From Prosapia bicincta (lineage: Eukaryota; Arthropoda; Insecta; Hemiptera; Cercopidae), in the NCBI GenBank assembly GCA_036971475.1, contig JBAIZL010000005.1:238230690-238294689 (forward strand): a DNA stretch of 64,000 nt, in the 5' to 3' direction. The translations under genes were made by a program, and so were the position numbers. Every line of letters begins with the position of its first letter. Within the stretch, counting starts at the first letter, position 1. This document shows, piece by piece, positions 1 through 11,628 of this stretch. The notes beneath the pieces were generated by a model. It was not told the DNA's origin and searched no databases. It saw only the letters and a list, made by a program, of their open reading frames with translations.

Positions 1-200
1 ATGAAAAATTGACTTGTCTGATGGTCCTAAAGAAACCACTAATAAAAGAACCTTGTTTTCTCTTATTACTAAAAGGCAAAATAAATATTGGAAATTGAAT
101 TCTCCATAAAAACGTAATGCAATAGAAACAAATCCTGTTCTTGTATGACCTATACAGAATAGGTCAATGCTTTACTAAAGATAATTTCATCTGTTTGCAG

Positions 201-435
201 GTTAGCTGCCGATGTCGGCAAAGGCGCTGGTCAGAGAGAGTTCAAGGGTCTCGGCGACTGTTTGAGTAAGATCTTTAAGAGTGACGGCCTCGTCGGTCTG
301 TACAGAGGATTTGGTGTATCAGTACAGGGTATTATCATTTACCGTGCTTCCTACTTTGGCTGCTTTGACACTGCTAAGGGAATGTTGCCCGATCCCAAGA
401 ATGCCGGATTCTTCCTCTCATGGGGTATTGCACAG
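201..435 (+). CDS. ADP/ATP translocase, penultimate exon (partial gene)
   Basis: Mitochondrial inner-membrane carrier that exchanges cytosolic ADP for matrix ATP. The exon follows a polypyrimidine/AG acceptor (191-200) and ends at a GTAAAG donor (436). Its first base completes an upstream codon; 78 codons follow. The translation starts [14 protein letters not shown] and contains [17 protein letters not shown] and GMLPDPKN, typical of insect and vertebrate adenine nucleotide translocases around carrier repeat 2 and transmembrane helices 3 to 5. The amino-terminal third and the start codon lie left of the window. Codon use is GC-richer than the surroundings, as expected for a highly expressed gene. 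Paralogue (ANT1/ANT2 type) cannot be told from this part. The family call is firm. Confidence 0.95.
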
Positions 436-1147
436 GTAAAGGCCAAGTGGTTATGCTTTATAACATAAAATTTTTTTTATTTAATGTGATCTAGAGCTAT
501 CAACAGCTATTAGTTTTTTCCCTTAAGAGTGCCGTACCCTGAAATTTTACTTTGCTTTTCTTTCCTACAATTTTACAAATAAAATAGTCCGTTGGATAAA
601 GTTTTTTGTCATATTTTTTTTAAAATTCTGGTAACTTAACATAGCTAAAATTTATTTTAGAAAAACATATATGCAATTATTTTTTATATTCAGTTGCAAA
701 CAATACAAAGGCGTTAATATTAATTTACATGACAAATCGGTAATGTTTGAGACAAGAGCGAAAAGAGCTCCAAGCGGACAAATGGGGAAACTTGTTTTTC
801 AGAAAATACATTTTTTTAAACTTTTAATTTAAATTAAAACTCGGAAATTTATATACTTTTAAAAATTTTTTAGAAAAAAAAACGTAAGTACTGAAACTTT
901 CATGTATTAAAAGTAAACTTTAAAGTATCCACTTTCTTAAGAATAAAAAGGGAACTATTCTATTAGCTATGTGTGACTTCATGAATGTTAAATCCAAACT
1001 AAGACCTTGCAATGATTCTTTTTACAATAGTGCCCTTTTAAACTAATTTTTTAAACTGAGGTGAAGAATTTTTTAGTTTACAAGTCGCCATAAATCATAT
1101 TGCAGTAAAAACTTTTAAAATTTAAACATTTTTATCTATATTTTTAG
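436..1147. other. intron sequence, no recognisable feature
   Basis: Left part of the last translocase intron. It is AT-rich, and I see no coding potential or structured repeat. Confidence 0.6.
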
Positions 1148-1330
1148 GTATATAAAAATCTAATGGTATGTGTGTGTGTTACTCAATCACGTAAAAACTA
1201 CTGGACCAATTGAGCTTAAATTTTACATGGACATTCGTAGGGTCCCTGGTTAACACATATGCCTATTTTTATTTAGAAATCCCATCAAGGCTCCCTCCAC
1301 TGGCCTTGAAAACTCCCTTAACAGCCAATT
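1148..1330 (+). repeat. Helitron-like repeat, left half only
   Basis: It matches the first ~180 bp of the repeat at 11308-11627 (TATAAAAATCTAATG, then TGTGTGTTACTCA, GGGTCCCTGGTT, CACTGGCCTTG). The right half and the CTAG end are missing, so this is a truncated copy. Confidence 0.45.
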
Positions 1331-1559
1331 ATCTATACTCCATTATATACTTGACTCAATCATCTGATAGTAAATGTGTTTGTAATTACTTGTAAAAGTA
1401 ACTTTTTAAAACAGTTAAACAGGTGGTAGTAAATGTTTGTTGTTATTTATCTTTCAAGGTTAGTTATACTTTACACATGTCATATTACAAGCAGAAGCTT
1501 TTCCTTCTCTTGGTTTTTCAAGTCAATAATCAGTAAAGTTTATCAACTATTATTTGAGT

Positions 1560-3530
1560 TTAGCTTGTGAGGTTATGTTAAAACAAATAAAAGACATACA
1601 CAAAACTCACAACTTAATCATTTATTTAGTCATACGCGTTTCAGTGTCAAAGTCATCATCATCAGTGAGTACTGTTACTACAAACTCTAACTTACAACTA
1701 AGGTGAAAGTAAGGTTACAATTCTATATTTATACAGTGGGCGTTGCCACGGCCACCTGTCAAAACAACAGTTATTAACAATACTTCAAACAGTAGTTATG
1801 AGGTGTTTGTCAAAGTTTAATTGAATGTGTGTTCGTCAAAAATGTTTGTGAGTCCTTTAGTGTTCTTGATAGCGTGCGTAAGCTGACCTTCCTGTTTGGC
1901 CTATGTAGAAATTGGGGCACAAACTGCAAGTTATTTGTAGGCTATACGGCAGCGGAGTTGTAAATGTCTCTTTCTCTGGCGCGTAGTTTAAATTGTTTGT
2001 TGAGGTTGTTGTGTGTGGAGTGGGCTATTTTATAATTATATTTACTAAATGTGTTTTTTTTTTAGTTTATGAGCTTTTGGTGATCTTTATAGTAGGGTGT
2101 TATTTATTTTATGGGTTTATCGAGTTGGGTTTTGGGATTGGATTATTGACTTTGTTTCTGAGACGGTTATATAGTTGATTAATTGTTGTTGTATTGTATC
2201 CATGGGCTTGTTCTATATATTTTATCGTGTTTTCTTCTTGGTAGTGCTCTTGTTTTTCTAAAGGCGTTTTAATAAAAGATAGATCATGGTGTTGTAAGCT
2301 GCTAATTTGTGATGGTGAGGGTGGTTTAAAGAGTTATGAATAGTGGTGTTAGGGTTGGGTTTACTTACATGTTTGTTTGTCTGTATGTATAATTGTTAGG
2401 TCAAGGATATTTAAGGGAGTTGTTTTTTTCTGTTTCGATGGTGAATGTTGTTAGATTTGGGTGTGGAATTGAGATGTTATAAAAATATATGTGTTCGACA
2501 TTTATTACCTTTGTATAATGTGATAATGTCGTCGACGTATCTATAACAGTACATGATATTGTCTGAATATTTGCTGTTCTGTTAAATGTTGTTTTGTTCA
2601 ATGTGATGTGTGAATAATTCCGCCAAGATACCAGGTATGAGGGGTCCCGTTGGTAGGCCTTCATTTTTGGTGTAGAAAGTGTCATTGTAGTCTAAGTGAA
2701 GTAATTTTGTGAGGCGGTTAATTTTGTAAGGTTAATGATTCCGTTGATACGTGTTTGTGGGATAATTGTGTCTATTAGCATGTTTTGGAGTATGTTGATT
2801 GTTTCTGGAATGGGAATGTTTGTAGACGTTTGATATATCAAAGGAAACTAGAGTGAAGTTGTGGAGAATATTGACGTTTTTTATTCCGAAGATTAAATTT
2901 AGGCTATTTTTTAATGGGAAAATTGTTATTGAATTTTATCTGGTTTCGGATGGGTCTGCTGAGAAATTTAGATAGGATTTGGGCTGGGGCGCTAGTGTGG
3001 TTGGTTAAAGGACGTAGCCCTATAGTGATATGTCTCCATTGGGCTTAGTTAAAGACGTCCAATTAAGGAGTTACGGGTTTAATTTTTTAAAGTATTTTTT
3101 TCTGTTGGGTGGATATGTGTTGTTGATTAGTTCTTTAACTTGGATGTTGTATTTAATGGTTGGTCATATTTTAGTGTGGTGATATTGTTATTTTTAATGA
3201 AATCGTGCACTTTTTCCTTGATGGTTTTTATTCTTAGTTATCACCGTATCAGTTAACTTTGGTCAAGCTGTGATTTTTTAATTTACTGTTGATGGATTTA
3301 GATGTTTGTAATTCTTGGTGTTTATTTTTAGGAGGCTTAATTTGGGTTATTTTGATCCTGATGGTCAAAAGGTGTGTTATGTTGGATATAGTAATAGGGT
3401 TTTGGTGAAATTTTATTGGCTGTATTTTGGTGTTATGTGTATTAAACCTTTGTTTAGTAACTTTAAAGCTAATAAAGAACAGCCGTTGGCTGTATAAATA
3501 AAAAATTATTGTGTTTATACAGATGTGTTT
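1560..3530 (-). pseudogene. decayed Penelope-like element in translocase intron
   Basis: Penelope-like elements encode a telomerase-related reverse transcriptase fused to a GIY-YIG endonuclease. On the minus strand, RYVDDI (catalytic Asp pair) is encoded near 2519-2545. Downstream, at about 1845-1925, comes FYIGQTGRS followed by RYQEH, the GIY-YIG core. Stop codons and frameshifts interrupt everything; only short open pieces remain (for example 2401-2685). The 3' end carries a hammerhead-type motif (1623-1670). The outer limits are estimated from the similarity of 1560-1700 to 34755-34870 and from the last PLE-like residues near 3500. The copy lies antisense to the host gene and ends only about 40 bp before the splice acceptor of the last exon. 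Confidence 0.8.
1629..1670 (-). ncRNA. hammerhead ribozyme motif (canonical core)
   Basis: On the minus strand: CTGATGA at 1665-1659, an imperfect stem II over 1658-1643, GAA from 1642, minimal stem III ACGCGT (loop GC), then A and TGACT. The bases before the core, ACTCA, pair with TGACT at four of five positions. The GAUGAC arm of stem II pairs poorly here with GACACU; the sister copy at 34829-34855 pairs better, so this copy is probably weakened. It sits at the 3' end of the PLE remnant. Confidence 0.6.
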
Positions 3531-3567
3531 ATTGACTCTTACAGTTTTGCGTACGATTTTTGTGTAG

Positions 3568-3813
3568 GTCGTGACCACTGTCGCCGGCATTGTCTCCTAC
3601 CCCTTCGACACAGTCAGAAGGCGAATGATGATGCAGTCAGGCAGAGCCAAGTCCGAAGTGATATACTCCAGCACGGCCAACTGTTGGGCAACCATCTTGA
3701 AGCAAGAAGGCAGTGGCGCTTTCTTCAAGGGTGCCTTCTCCAACGTACTGCGTGGCACTGGCGGAGCTCTCGTCTTGGTACTCTACGACGAAATCAAGGC
3801 GTTTATCTTCTAG
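3568..3813 (+). CDS. ADP/ATP translocase, last exon
   Basis: This terminal exon begins in phase right after the acceptor TGTGTAG (3561-3567) and encodes 81 residues before TAG (3811-3813). It holds the third carrier-repeat signature, YPFDTVR, directly followed by RRRMMM, the hexapeptide diagnostic of ADP/ATP carriers. It ends [13 protein letters not shown], the usual C-terminal helix. The junction with the preceding exon reads IAQ-VVTT, matching the family without insertion. Longer overlapping open frames here (3525-4102) are shadows of this exon and the 3' UTR. The intron separating it from the previous exon is about 3.1 kb and hosts a Penelope-like remnant. Confidence 0.96.
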   Translation, partial: VVTTVAGIVSYPFDTVRRRMMMQSGRAKSEVIYSSTANCWATILKQEGSGAFFKGAFSNVLRGTGGALVLVLYDEIKAFIF

Positions 3814-4229
3814 ACAGCTCCGGCACAGGCGGCCGTTCCGCTTGTCAGACAACCAACACAGAGCATGTCGCTCGTTCCCCGACATCTTGGGTCACGTTAG
3901 TTATCTAGTACAAAAATGTGATTATGTGTACAGCAGATTTTCCGTAAATCAACGCATTGAATCCGAGTGGAAAGGCAAAGATACTAAAAGAAATGCAAAA
4001 GAAGACGTTGGACAAGTAGTGATTAGAGTGCAATCTATGTTGTCGTGCGCGAAACCGCAAATACTGAAACACTCCAGGCATTGGAAAAGACAAATATTTT
4101 AACAAACAGTGTTTTCTAAACAGATTCAGCGCTTTTTTTTGCATTGTTTGGTTCCTTTAGAAATTTAACTGTATATGTAATCGAACACCAATTTGTATAT
4201 ATTGATTTAAAAACAAAAATATTAATAAA
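3814..4229 (+). other. translocase 3' UTR and poly(A) signal
   Basis: After the TAG, an AT-rich non-coding stretch runs to an AATAAA at 4224-4229, the first canonical polyadenylation hexamer downstream. The end point is inferred from this hexamer only. Confidence 0.5.
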
Positions 4230-4640
4230 ATTAATGCTAAAGCAATACGTTTTGTTAAAACAAAATCTAAGAAAACACGAGCTTTGCTAGATTTTCTGAA
4301 AACAGAAAGTGTTGCTTAAAGCATTCTTACAAGTAAAAATATCTGTCCTTTGTTTTTCTAAAATTTCTTAAACTTTGTCAAAAAAAACTAACCTCAAAAT
4401 AACAGATGCCCCTGATTGTAGGAAGTGTATTGAAAAGTTTCTTCTACTAGAGCCGTATCAAGTGAGGGGGTCAGGGGGGTAGATTCCTAAAAATTTGAAA
4501 CAAAACTAATCATTATATGATTTTTAAGTAAAAAATTAAAGTAGGGTGGACGAATAGTCTGAGTAGCCATGTGGGTAAAATTGTCAATCGTGTGTTCGTC
4601 TTGACACTTGTATTAACTTATACTTATAGATATCACTTGG

Positions 4641-4880
4641 CAAAAATCACTTCTTACTGATATTTTCCAGCATACTCGTTCTGCTCTATATTCTAGATAA
4701 GTTCATTATTCAATGCTGTGAGTCACGGGCAAGGCTGTTGCTCAGGTCTGTTGTATTATAAAAAAAAACACCACTTACTCACAATAACAACAATCCTGTC
4801 TGTGACTCACAGCATTAAATAATGCACTAATCTAGTGCGAAACGCGTCTGCTGAAAAATACTAGTAAGTAGTGTTTTTTT
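4641..4880. repeat. large palindromic element with hammerhead-like motif
   Basis: Two imperfect arms face each other: a left arm over roughly 4641-4735 and a right arm over 4795-4880, both containing the bases of GCTGTGAGTCAC or its complement. The right arm holds GCACTA-ATC-TAGTGC (4824-4838) followed by GAAACGCGTC (4839-4848), flanked by CAGCA (4810-4814) and TGCTG (4849-4853), which pair. No ORF is present. It resembles a foldback MITE, but the internal motif is hammerhead-shaped. Confidence 0.6.
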
Positions 4881-5373
4881 GCGAATTGATAGCATATTCA
4901 AAAGTAGGCCTAATAGACATACAAGAACACTTAGGCAATGATGATATGTTTTGGACAAACTGTCCCTTTTGTCATTCAAAGAGAGAAATATCGGTGTGTA
5001 AATATTGCGTATCTATAACAAGATTAGAGACCAGACTATTAGGCCTCCATAAACTCAAGATGCAGGCCTACAACACAAAAACAGAATGTCTTACTTTGAA
5101 ATAATCACTCTCCAATTACTGGCTACTATCCTAGTAAACCATCGAAAAAATATTTGGCTACGGCCGTGTTATTGCCTAGAGAGAAACGTTTGGATGCTGG
5201 AAAATAGTTGAAGAAAGGCCTCGATAAGTTTGGGATAAAAAAAAATCTTGGGTTCTACGTCCACTCAACGAAGAGTAAATCAGTAGGAAGCACCATTGGA
5301 ATACTTGGAAACATAAACGTTTTGAAAATTGTCTTTTTCTCATCACGAGCTTATATGAATAAAGGTCTACAAA

Positions 5374-6160
5374 CAGGGCCGTAACTACCATTGGGGCAAC
5401 CGGGGCAGAGCCCAGGGGCCCCCGGTTAAGGGGGACCCCGCAGGGGCCTCCGTTTGGTTGGACGTGCGCCGTGCATAGATTTTAACGATGAAAATAAAAA
5501 TATGTGTCTAATTATTCTTCATTTTGTACTTTAATAATTTAAGAACACTTGTAAACATTCTGAATAAATCTTCAAAATGTAATAAGTGAAGTGGTATAGG
5601 TACAGAGTGTATGTTAAGCTACGTTCTTACTTTGTGTCTCAAGAGATTTAAAACTAATAAAATTGAAACGGTAAAATAAAATTACTATTAATAATATAAA
5701 TCTTTTGATAATAACATCATATTTGTAAAAAGACAAATTACCTTTAACATTGTTCGGCTACACTGTAGGTCTGTAATCGCCTTATACTGCCGATAAGCAA
5801 TATAACGCGATTACAGACCTACAGTGTCTCAGTGTAGCCGAACAATATAATTAACATTATAGCATATTTTTTTATGAAAACAGTAAAGGTTTTATATTGA
5901 TGGTACTTGCAAAATGATTTAGCTTAAAAAAGGTGATTTCAAATTTTTTTGTATTAGTCAACTAAAATAGCAATATGTAGGTACAAGAAACTTCAGTCAT
6001 TGAATGCATTAAAATGCGTTTTCAAAGGGTTAAATATAAAAATATTCCGGGGGAGGGGGAAGACCCTCCTTCCGCTGGGGGTAAACCCCCCAGACACCCC
6101 GGTAGGAGGCCCTCAGATCACGTTTGCCCCGGGGCCCCCAACATCGTAGTTACGCCCCTG
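5374..6160. mobile_element. non-autonomous hAT-type element with 8-bp TSD
   Basis: The ends are inverted: the left end starts CAGGGCCGTAACTAC and the complement of the right end starts CAGGGGCGTAACTAC. The 8-bp duplication TCTACAAA flanks both sides exactly (5366-5373 and 6161-6168), the length that hAT transposases generate. The termini are GC-rich (runs of C and G near 5400-5460 and 6045-6140) and the interior is AT-rich. No transposase frame is present. A smaller foldback lies inside it (5749-5846). Confidence 0.85.
5749..5846. repeat. foldback inside the hAT element
   Basis: ATTGTTCGGCTACACT at the left is matched by its reverse complement at the right. The repeat continues inward (CTGTAGGTCTGTAATCGC), the right arm carrying about 8 extra bases. 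A central loop of about 25 nt remains. Confidence 0.75.
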
Positions 6161-6290
6161 TCTACAAAACAAAATATACAGAGGAATCTGGTTTGTTAAC
6201 AAGGAAAGGAGGCGCTCATCGAAATAATTAGGGGCTGATTAGTCTAAAATTAAAATAACAAAACATTAATGCCATGAACTAAATTTATCA

Positions 6291-6472
6291 CTTATTTAGA
6301 GTATTATAAATACCTCCCATTCCCAGCATCATCACACTCCCCGTTGACGCGTTTCGGCGGACTTCCATCTGTCAGAACTTATTATGAACTCTTCTAACAG
6401 ATGGAGGTCCTCCGAAACCCGTCAACGGGGAGTGTGACGATGCTGGGAGGTATTTATGATACTCTAAATAAG
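6291..6472. repeat. 180-bp palindrome with two facing hammerhead-like motifs
   Basis: The arms run from CTTATTTAGAGT at 6291 to its complement ending at 6472, with near-perfect pairing over about 75 bp and a short centre. Minus strand: CTGACAGA (6375-6368), then GG..CC, then GAAACGCGTC (6355-6346). Plus strand: CTAACAGA, perfect stem GGAGG-T-CCTCC, then GAAACCCGTC (6414-6423). Both copies keep the GAA plus minimal stem III plus C layout, with altered core bases. No ORF. Confidence 0.7.
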
Positions 6473-7945
6473 AATATATATCCCAGCGGAAATGTAGAAA
6501 ACTATCAAAAGTAAATTAACCACTTTTACATTGACGAAGATTTATATCAGAGACAGTGATGATGATCGCCACGGAGCAATCGTAAACCTTCTCTCTCAGT
6601 AAGTTTTAATAGATTTACAAAATTTAAAGTTCGGAAAGTCATAAACTAATGTAAATGTGAATAATTATGTTTCACCGAACGTAATGGACTACAAAATTCA
6701 AAAGATCATGAACTAATTGATAATAATGGCAGGCGCGATCTCTTTACCGTCACATTACACCGAAGATTGGAAGTCGTTCTAATGAAAACATGATCTTTGC
6801 TAATTGCTTCAACACAAAGTAGCAATGAATCAAGTCAGAGTGACCTGCAGGATCTTGGATTCCGGTAAAAAGACATTTTGATCCATAAGCATTACAAAAA
6901 TTAACAATCCCTGTCTTTAAACCTGAAAGAAACTTAAAAACATAAACAATAGACCCAATAAGTTTGTCCTTATTAAAAAATAAATAAAAAATTCTCGTGA
7001 AGATGTAGAGTAGGTTTTGTAACCAGTGTTGCTGAAAGCACGGCTATAATAAGAAATCTGTCCGTTGTTTTTACCTTCTATAGACCTTGCCAAAAACCTT
7101 ACGCCAGCCGGAATGAATGTGCCAAACCAAAAATAGATGAATGACCCTGATCCGCACACTCCCTCTGCCGGCCACCGCCTCGGCCTAAATTGTCTGCGCT
7201 AAAAATAGTTTGTATTATTTTCTAACATTTAAGAATGAATAATTAAAACTACTGTATTTACTATGGTTAATGTAGGAGACAAAATATCTTACCATGCATT
7301 TGTATAAATTATTCCATACGTGGGTTTGACCTTGAAGTAACGATTCATTTTTATAAAGTGGACATAGAGAACATACGGAAGATAAGTTTATACTCAGGTG
7401 CGAAGACAGGGGGTCACGTGCCCTCTGAATAGTATTATACTATAGTTACAGCTTTCATAAAGCAAGATTGAGTTCTTTATATTCCTTTTTTTTATTTGAG
7501 TAAAGTTTTTGATTGGTGGTGATTAATTACTAAAATCGCTATTTTTACAAAATGTGTTTTATAGCCTAGTATGTTTTAGCAAAACAGCTTCCCGATGACC
7601 CAAGAATCATGTAATTTTAAGTGGCAAAATAGCATAAAATATAATTTCTAGAGATAAAAATGTTCAAAATTTCTGAAGGGCAGTTCCACCCTCTAACGCC
7701 TAAGGGTTTCCCCCCCCCTACAACATCGTCTTGGCCACAACCCTGTTTATAATTGACATCAAACATCGTTAATTTGACCTTAAAACTTTAATTTGATGGC
7801 AAGATAATTAGATGCAAGGTCCTAAACAAATTAAATTAACTTGAATCTTCATTCAAATAACATCTTTAGGCATTATGGGCAAGAAGGGATGTGATCTAAA
7901 AGTTGCTGTCATTGCGAAATTTAGTGTTCCTGTCTAGAGAGACTG
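6473..7945. other. no recognisable feature
   Basis: AT-rich non-coding sequence with only short chance ORFs. A run of C residues lies near 7712. Confidence 0.55.
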
Positions 7946-7949
7946 AGAG

Positions 7950-8125
7950 TAACTGAGAAAGAAAGCAGCTGAGTTTCTTAGTTGATAGAGAAATCAATTA
8001 CTAACCTCAATGCTCCGGGTTCGATCTCCAGCAGCTCTAATGAAATTTTGGGGTTTTTTCAGCCCAAGGTTTACATACTCTGTAAAACTGAGTTCATAAA
8101 TTAATAAAGGAGGTTCAAGTATAGT
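7950..8125 (+). repeat. tRNA-derived SINE-like segment
   Basis: It has an A-box-like CTTAGTTGATAGAG followed about 45 nt later by GGGTTCGATCTCC, a good B box of a tRNA-derived RNA polymerase III promoter. The rest does not fold into a full tRNA and ends in AT-rich sequence. A single copy is seen in this window. Confidence 0.4.
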
Positions 8126-10599
8126 GATGCACACGTTATTTTTCATGAATATGCAAGGTAAACAAACAAGCAAAAGTAGGACAGCTCTTTATCCAGTAAT
8201 TCCTGAAAACCATGTCTTTACTCCTATTACACTAATCATAAAGCCTATCATTAGTTTCCTCTTATAATACACAACTTGAAAATATGTGTGTGAATTAACC
8301 AAACCCCTACTTCTGATATCTTCTTCCTATTAGTCAAGGTCAATACCGATTGGTGTCAAAGTTGTTTATCTGTTTCAATTAATTCTCATGAGCCCCATTG
8401 TGACTTCAAAGAAAAAAAATATTATTTATGCTATTATCAGTAATTATTTGAAGAACTAAGTGAAAGCTATTAACTTACTTGCTAATGAATTTCAAAACCG
8501 TCCATTCCCTGATAAAGCCTAACCTACTACTCACTTGACTAAACTAATCAGGAAGTAGGAGGTAGACTTCGTCAACGAAACACAATGAAGTGAAAAACTT
8601 TCAAAAATAAAGGCCTGGAAATGAAATTCTAAGCTATTCTTGTACTTAAAAATCACATGAAATTTGGCACTTTTTTCATCAAAACATGCATTTTACATGA
8701 ATTTACATAGACACCAAAATTATTATTTCGTACATAATTCAAAATATTCTTTAACTTTCATCATTTCATCAAACTGCTAGGTCTGACGAGGACGACACAC
8801 AGTCGTAGTACATAAATTGTTAGTACAGCCGAGCCGGTACGGAACTAGTGCGCGACTTGTAACATGCCAGTGTTGTTTATGCTAGGTGGGTCTACCAATG
8901 TTATCAGATAAATTTCTACACCTAACATTACATAAGTGTAAAAACAATATACATTGATTTTAAACAAATGAAATGAAAAATAGATTTTTATAAGGATAAA
9001 TTCAAGTGTGTTCTGAATATAAAATATATATTTCTAAAAAAAATAGTACCCAAATTGCCTCTACTCCCCCACCCCTAGAGTCGCCCTTGTTCTATGAGCA
9101 GCTGGGAAAATCAAGCTTCATCGCTGAAGAGCCACACAAGTGAGTAAGGTGAATGGTATACTCAGTCATGACACCTGGTGCCTCGTTATAGATTCTCTCT
9201 GTTCAAAGATCCATGAATCATTAATATTTTTATTAATAAAAGTAACTGTTCTGGGTAGATTTTTTGATTTTTAAGTTTTCTTAATTTTGTAAGGGCACTT
9301 AAAGTAGAAAATAGTCTACCACAATTGTACCCAACCCTCAACAAACAAAATAATTGGAAAATTTTTACAAAATACAGGAAAGGAATTTGAATTGAGAATG
9401 CTTGTGAAAAAAGTTGGAATCAAGGCAAGAATTTACATTGTAAATTTTTTATACCATACTTGAAATCAAAGAAAATTAAGGAAATGTTTTTCTTCCTTTC
9501 ATGGTACAACCATTCAATGATTTCATTGGGATATTGCTCTGAACTGCATGACAAATCCACATTTAATGAAATAATAAAACAAAAATTTACAGAATAATGG
9601 TTACAAATGCCATGAATATAGTTGTTCAGGAAAGCCAGAATGCTGAACTTGGCAACAAGCCAGTTCGAAAATAACTTTAATAACTTAAGAATTTTCATTC
9701 TCTCTCACATGATCAAGTGTTTGAAAAACAAGATCATTAGCTATGTTGAACACTGTAATATTTCTAATAATTCAAGAGAAAGAAACACCTTTCAATAAAT
9801 ATCTGAACCATTTTTTACTTCCAATACCTCAAAAAATGTTTGTCTTTTTAAAAATAAAATTAGATTTTTGTTTACATCAAATTTTATAAAAGTATAAAAT
9901 ATAGCTTCTATCTGTAAATAAGCTTTTCACAATAAAAAAATAAAAATTATACTATTTTTATAAAAAAAACGTTTTATACTTAAGGAAATTGACAAAAAGT
10001 TAATTTTCACCGCTTTTTAACTAAATACTATTGTACTCTTAAATTTGGTTCAGATTTAGCAAGATCAAATATGGGATTTAAGATTTATCAAATAGATAAA
10101 GGATCATTTGTAAAAGTTTTATTAATTTTTAATATTTATTAAAATTTATAGCAGCAGATATTTTTATCTTTAAAAATCAGCATTTCAACCATAGCCCTAT
10201 ATATTAACATATAAATTAGGCTCTTGTAAATTAACTTTTAAAATGATTTATAAAACCAATAATTAACCACAAATTTAAATGAAAATAAAATATCTACCCT
10301 AATGTACATTATGAAATAAATACAAGTGGTAACTTCCAAATGTTTGTAAAAATATCCACTGGTGAAGGTGGTAACATCGTACGAAGAATTGATATTACTA
10401 TGTCTTGATGGACTCGCATGCTTGGCCCTTATAGGTAAAAAGGTTTGTAAACGGAGGTTGGACTTAGATTAATAACTGGATCATAGTTTTAAATTATTAT
10501 GCAAGTATGAGCTTCATTCATTCTTTAATAAGCCCTGTAGTTTTCCTCTAGTGAAGCCCATGTGCTTGAAAAAAAGATTTAAATCCCGCTAAATCTATT
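8126..10599. other. no recognisable feature
   Basis: AT-rich sequence. The 92-codon minus-strand frame at 9420-9698 shows no family resemblance and no gene context. Confidence 0.5.
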
Positions 10600-10798
10600 C
10601 CAACCTCCACAACACATTTGGGTTCTCTATCATTTCATTCAATCTGCAGCCTGCAGATCATGTGCTCCAACCTCCACATTGCATCTGGCTTTCCTATTTT
10701 TTCATTCTACTTCAGCCTTCAAATATTGTGCTCCAACTTCGACAGCACATCTTGGTTTTCTACACTTTCATTCTATCTGCCGCCTCCATATCATATTA
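10600..10798 (+). repeat. three-copy tandem repeat, 66-67 bp unit
   Basis: Units begin CCAAC(C/T)TC at 10600, 10667 and 10733. Each contains a variant of GGTTTTCTA..TTTCATTC and a pyrimidine-rich tail. The copies have diverged, so the array is old. The open frame across it (10618-10890) is a by-product of the repeat length. Confidence 0.75.
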
Positions 10799-11307
10799 AT
10801 TATTTGTGTTTTGGAAATATTGTTGGAGTATCTTGGGATCTAATAGAATACATTCAAATAACCACTAAGTTGTTAAAGATAAACTTTTAGAAATGAAGTA
10901 ATACAGGTATCTTATTTAATCCAACAAGTATAATGAAACAATAATAAGTCACTAATACACTTGAATATATACTGACTTGTTAGACTTGTCTGTAGCAGCA
11001 CTTACGGTTTTGATTAATGAGGGTGATCGTTTCAGGAGATGAATCCCATTTTTAACAATAATCTCAATAATCAAAACAGTAAGTACTACTATATGCAAGA
11101 GCAACATATCAATATATGTTCAAGTGTTTCAATGTAAAACTACTAGCTTAAGTAAAGATGGAATAAAATAGTAATTTCTTTTTACATAAAAAATATTAAT
11201 ACTATTGATTACAGTTTTTTTCTTGAAATTCAGATTCATAATAACATTTTATTTTGGTAATATAGGTGTTATTGTCATGAGATGTACACTCATGTACGCG
11301 CAGCTAA

Positions 11308-11627
11308 TCTAATATATAAAAATCTAATGATGTCTGTCTGTGTGTGTTACTCAGTCACATAAAAATTACTTTACCCATTGAGCTTAAATCTTTTCATAGA
11401 CATTCTTAGGGTCCCTGGTTTTCCCATAGGCCTATTTTTATTTAGAAATTACGTCAGGGGACAGCCCCACTGGCCTTGGAAACTCCCTTAATGGTAAGTT
11501 TATAAACCATAGTTTGATATATTTATTGGAATTTAATTTCAGTAAATTAAATTCAACCCAAATACAAATGCAAATTAAATCATTACAAATTTCGCCAACC
11601 CCTTATGAAGGACGGGTACTCTGCTAG
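11308..11627 (+). mobile_element. non-autonomous Helitron-like element
   Basis: It starts TCTAATATATAAAAATC and ends GGGTACTCTGCTAG, lying between a host A (11307) and T (11628). That matches Helitron features: 5' TC, 3' CTAG-type end, insertion between A and T, no inverted repeats and no target duplication. A truncated relative lies at 1148-1330. I did not confirm a stable hairpin just before the 3' end. Confidence 0.55.
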
Positions 11628-11628
11628 T

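Noticed and set aside
1993..2178. Membrane-protein-like plus-strand ORF
   Set aside because: It is the reverse strand of an AC-rich PLE coding region, which yields hydrophobic Phe/Val/Leu-rich shadows (same for 26501-26695 and 40357-40620).
3525..4144. Overlapping ORFs around the translocase last exon
   Set aside because: Shadow frames of the exon and its 3' UTR.
7960..8035. Functional tRNA gene
   Set aside because: Box A and box B are recognisable, but no full cloverleaf or acceptor stem pairs; better read as a SINE.
9420..9698. 92-codon minus-strand ORF
   Set aside because: Low-complexity hydrophobic and Lys/Asn-rich translation, no splice context, no recognised domain.
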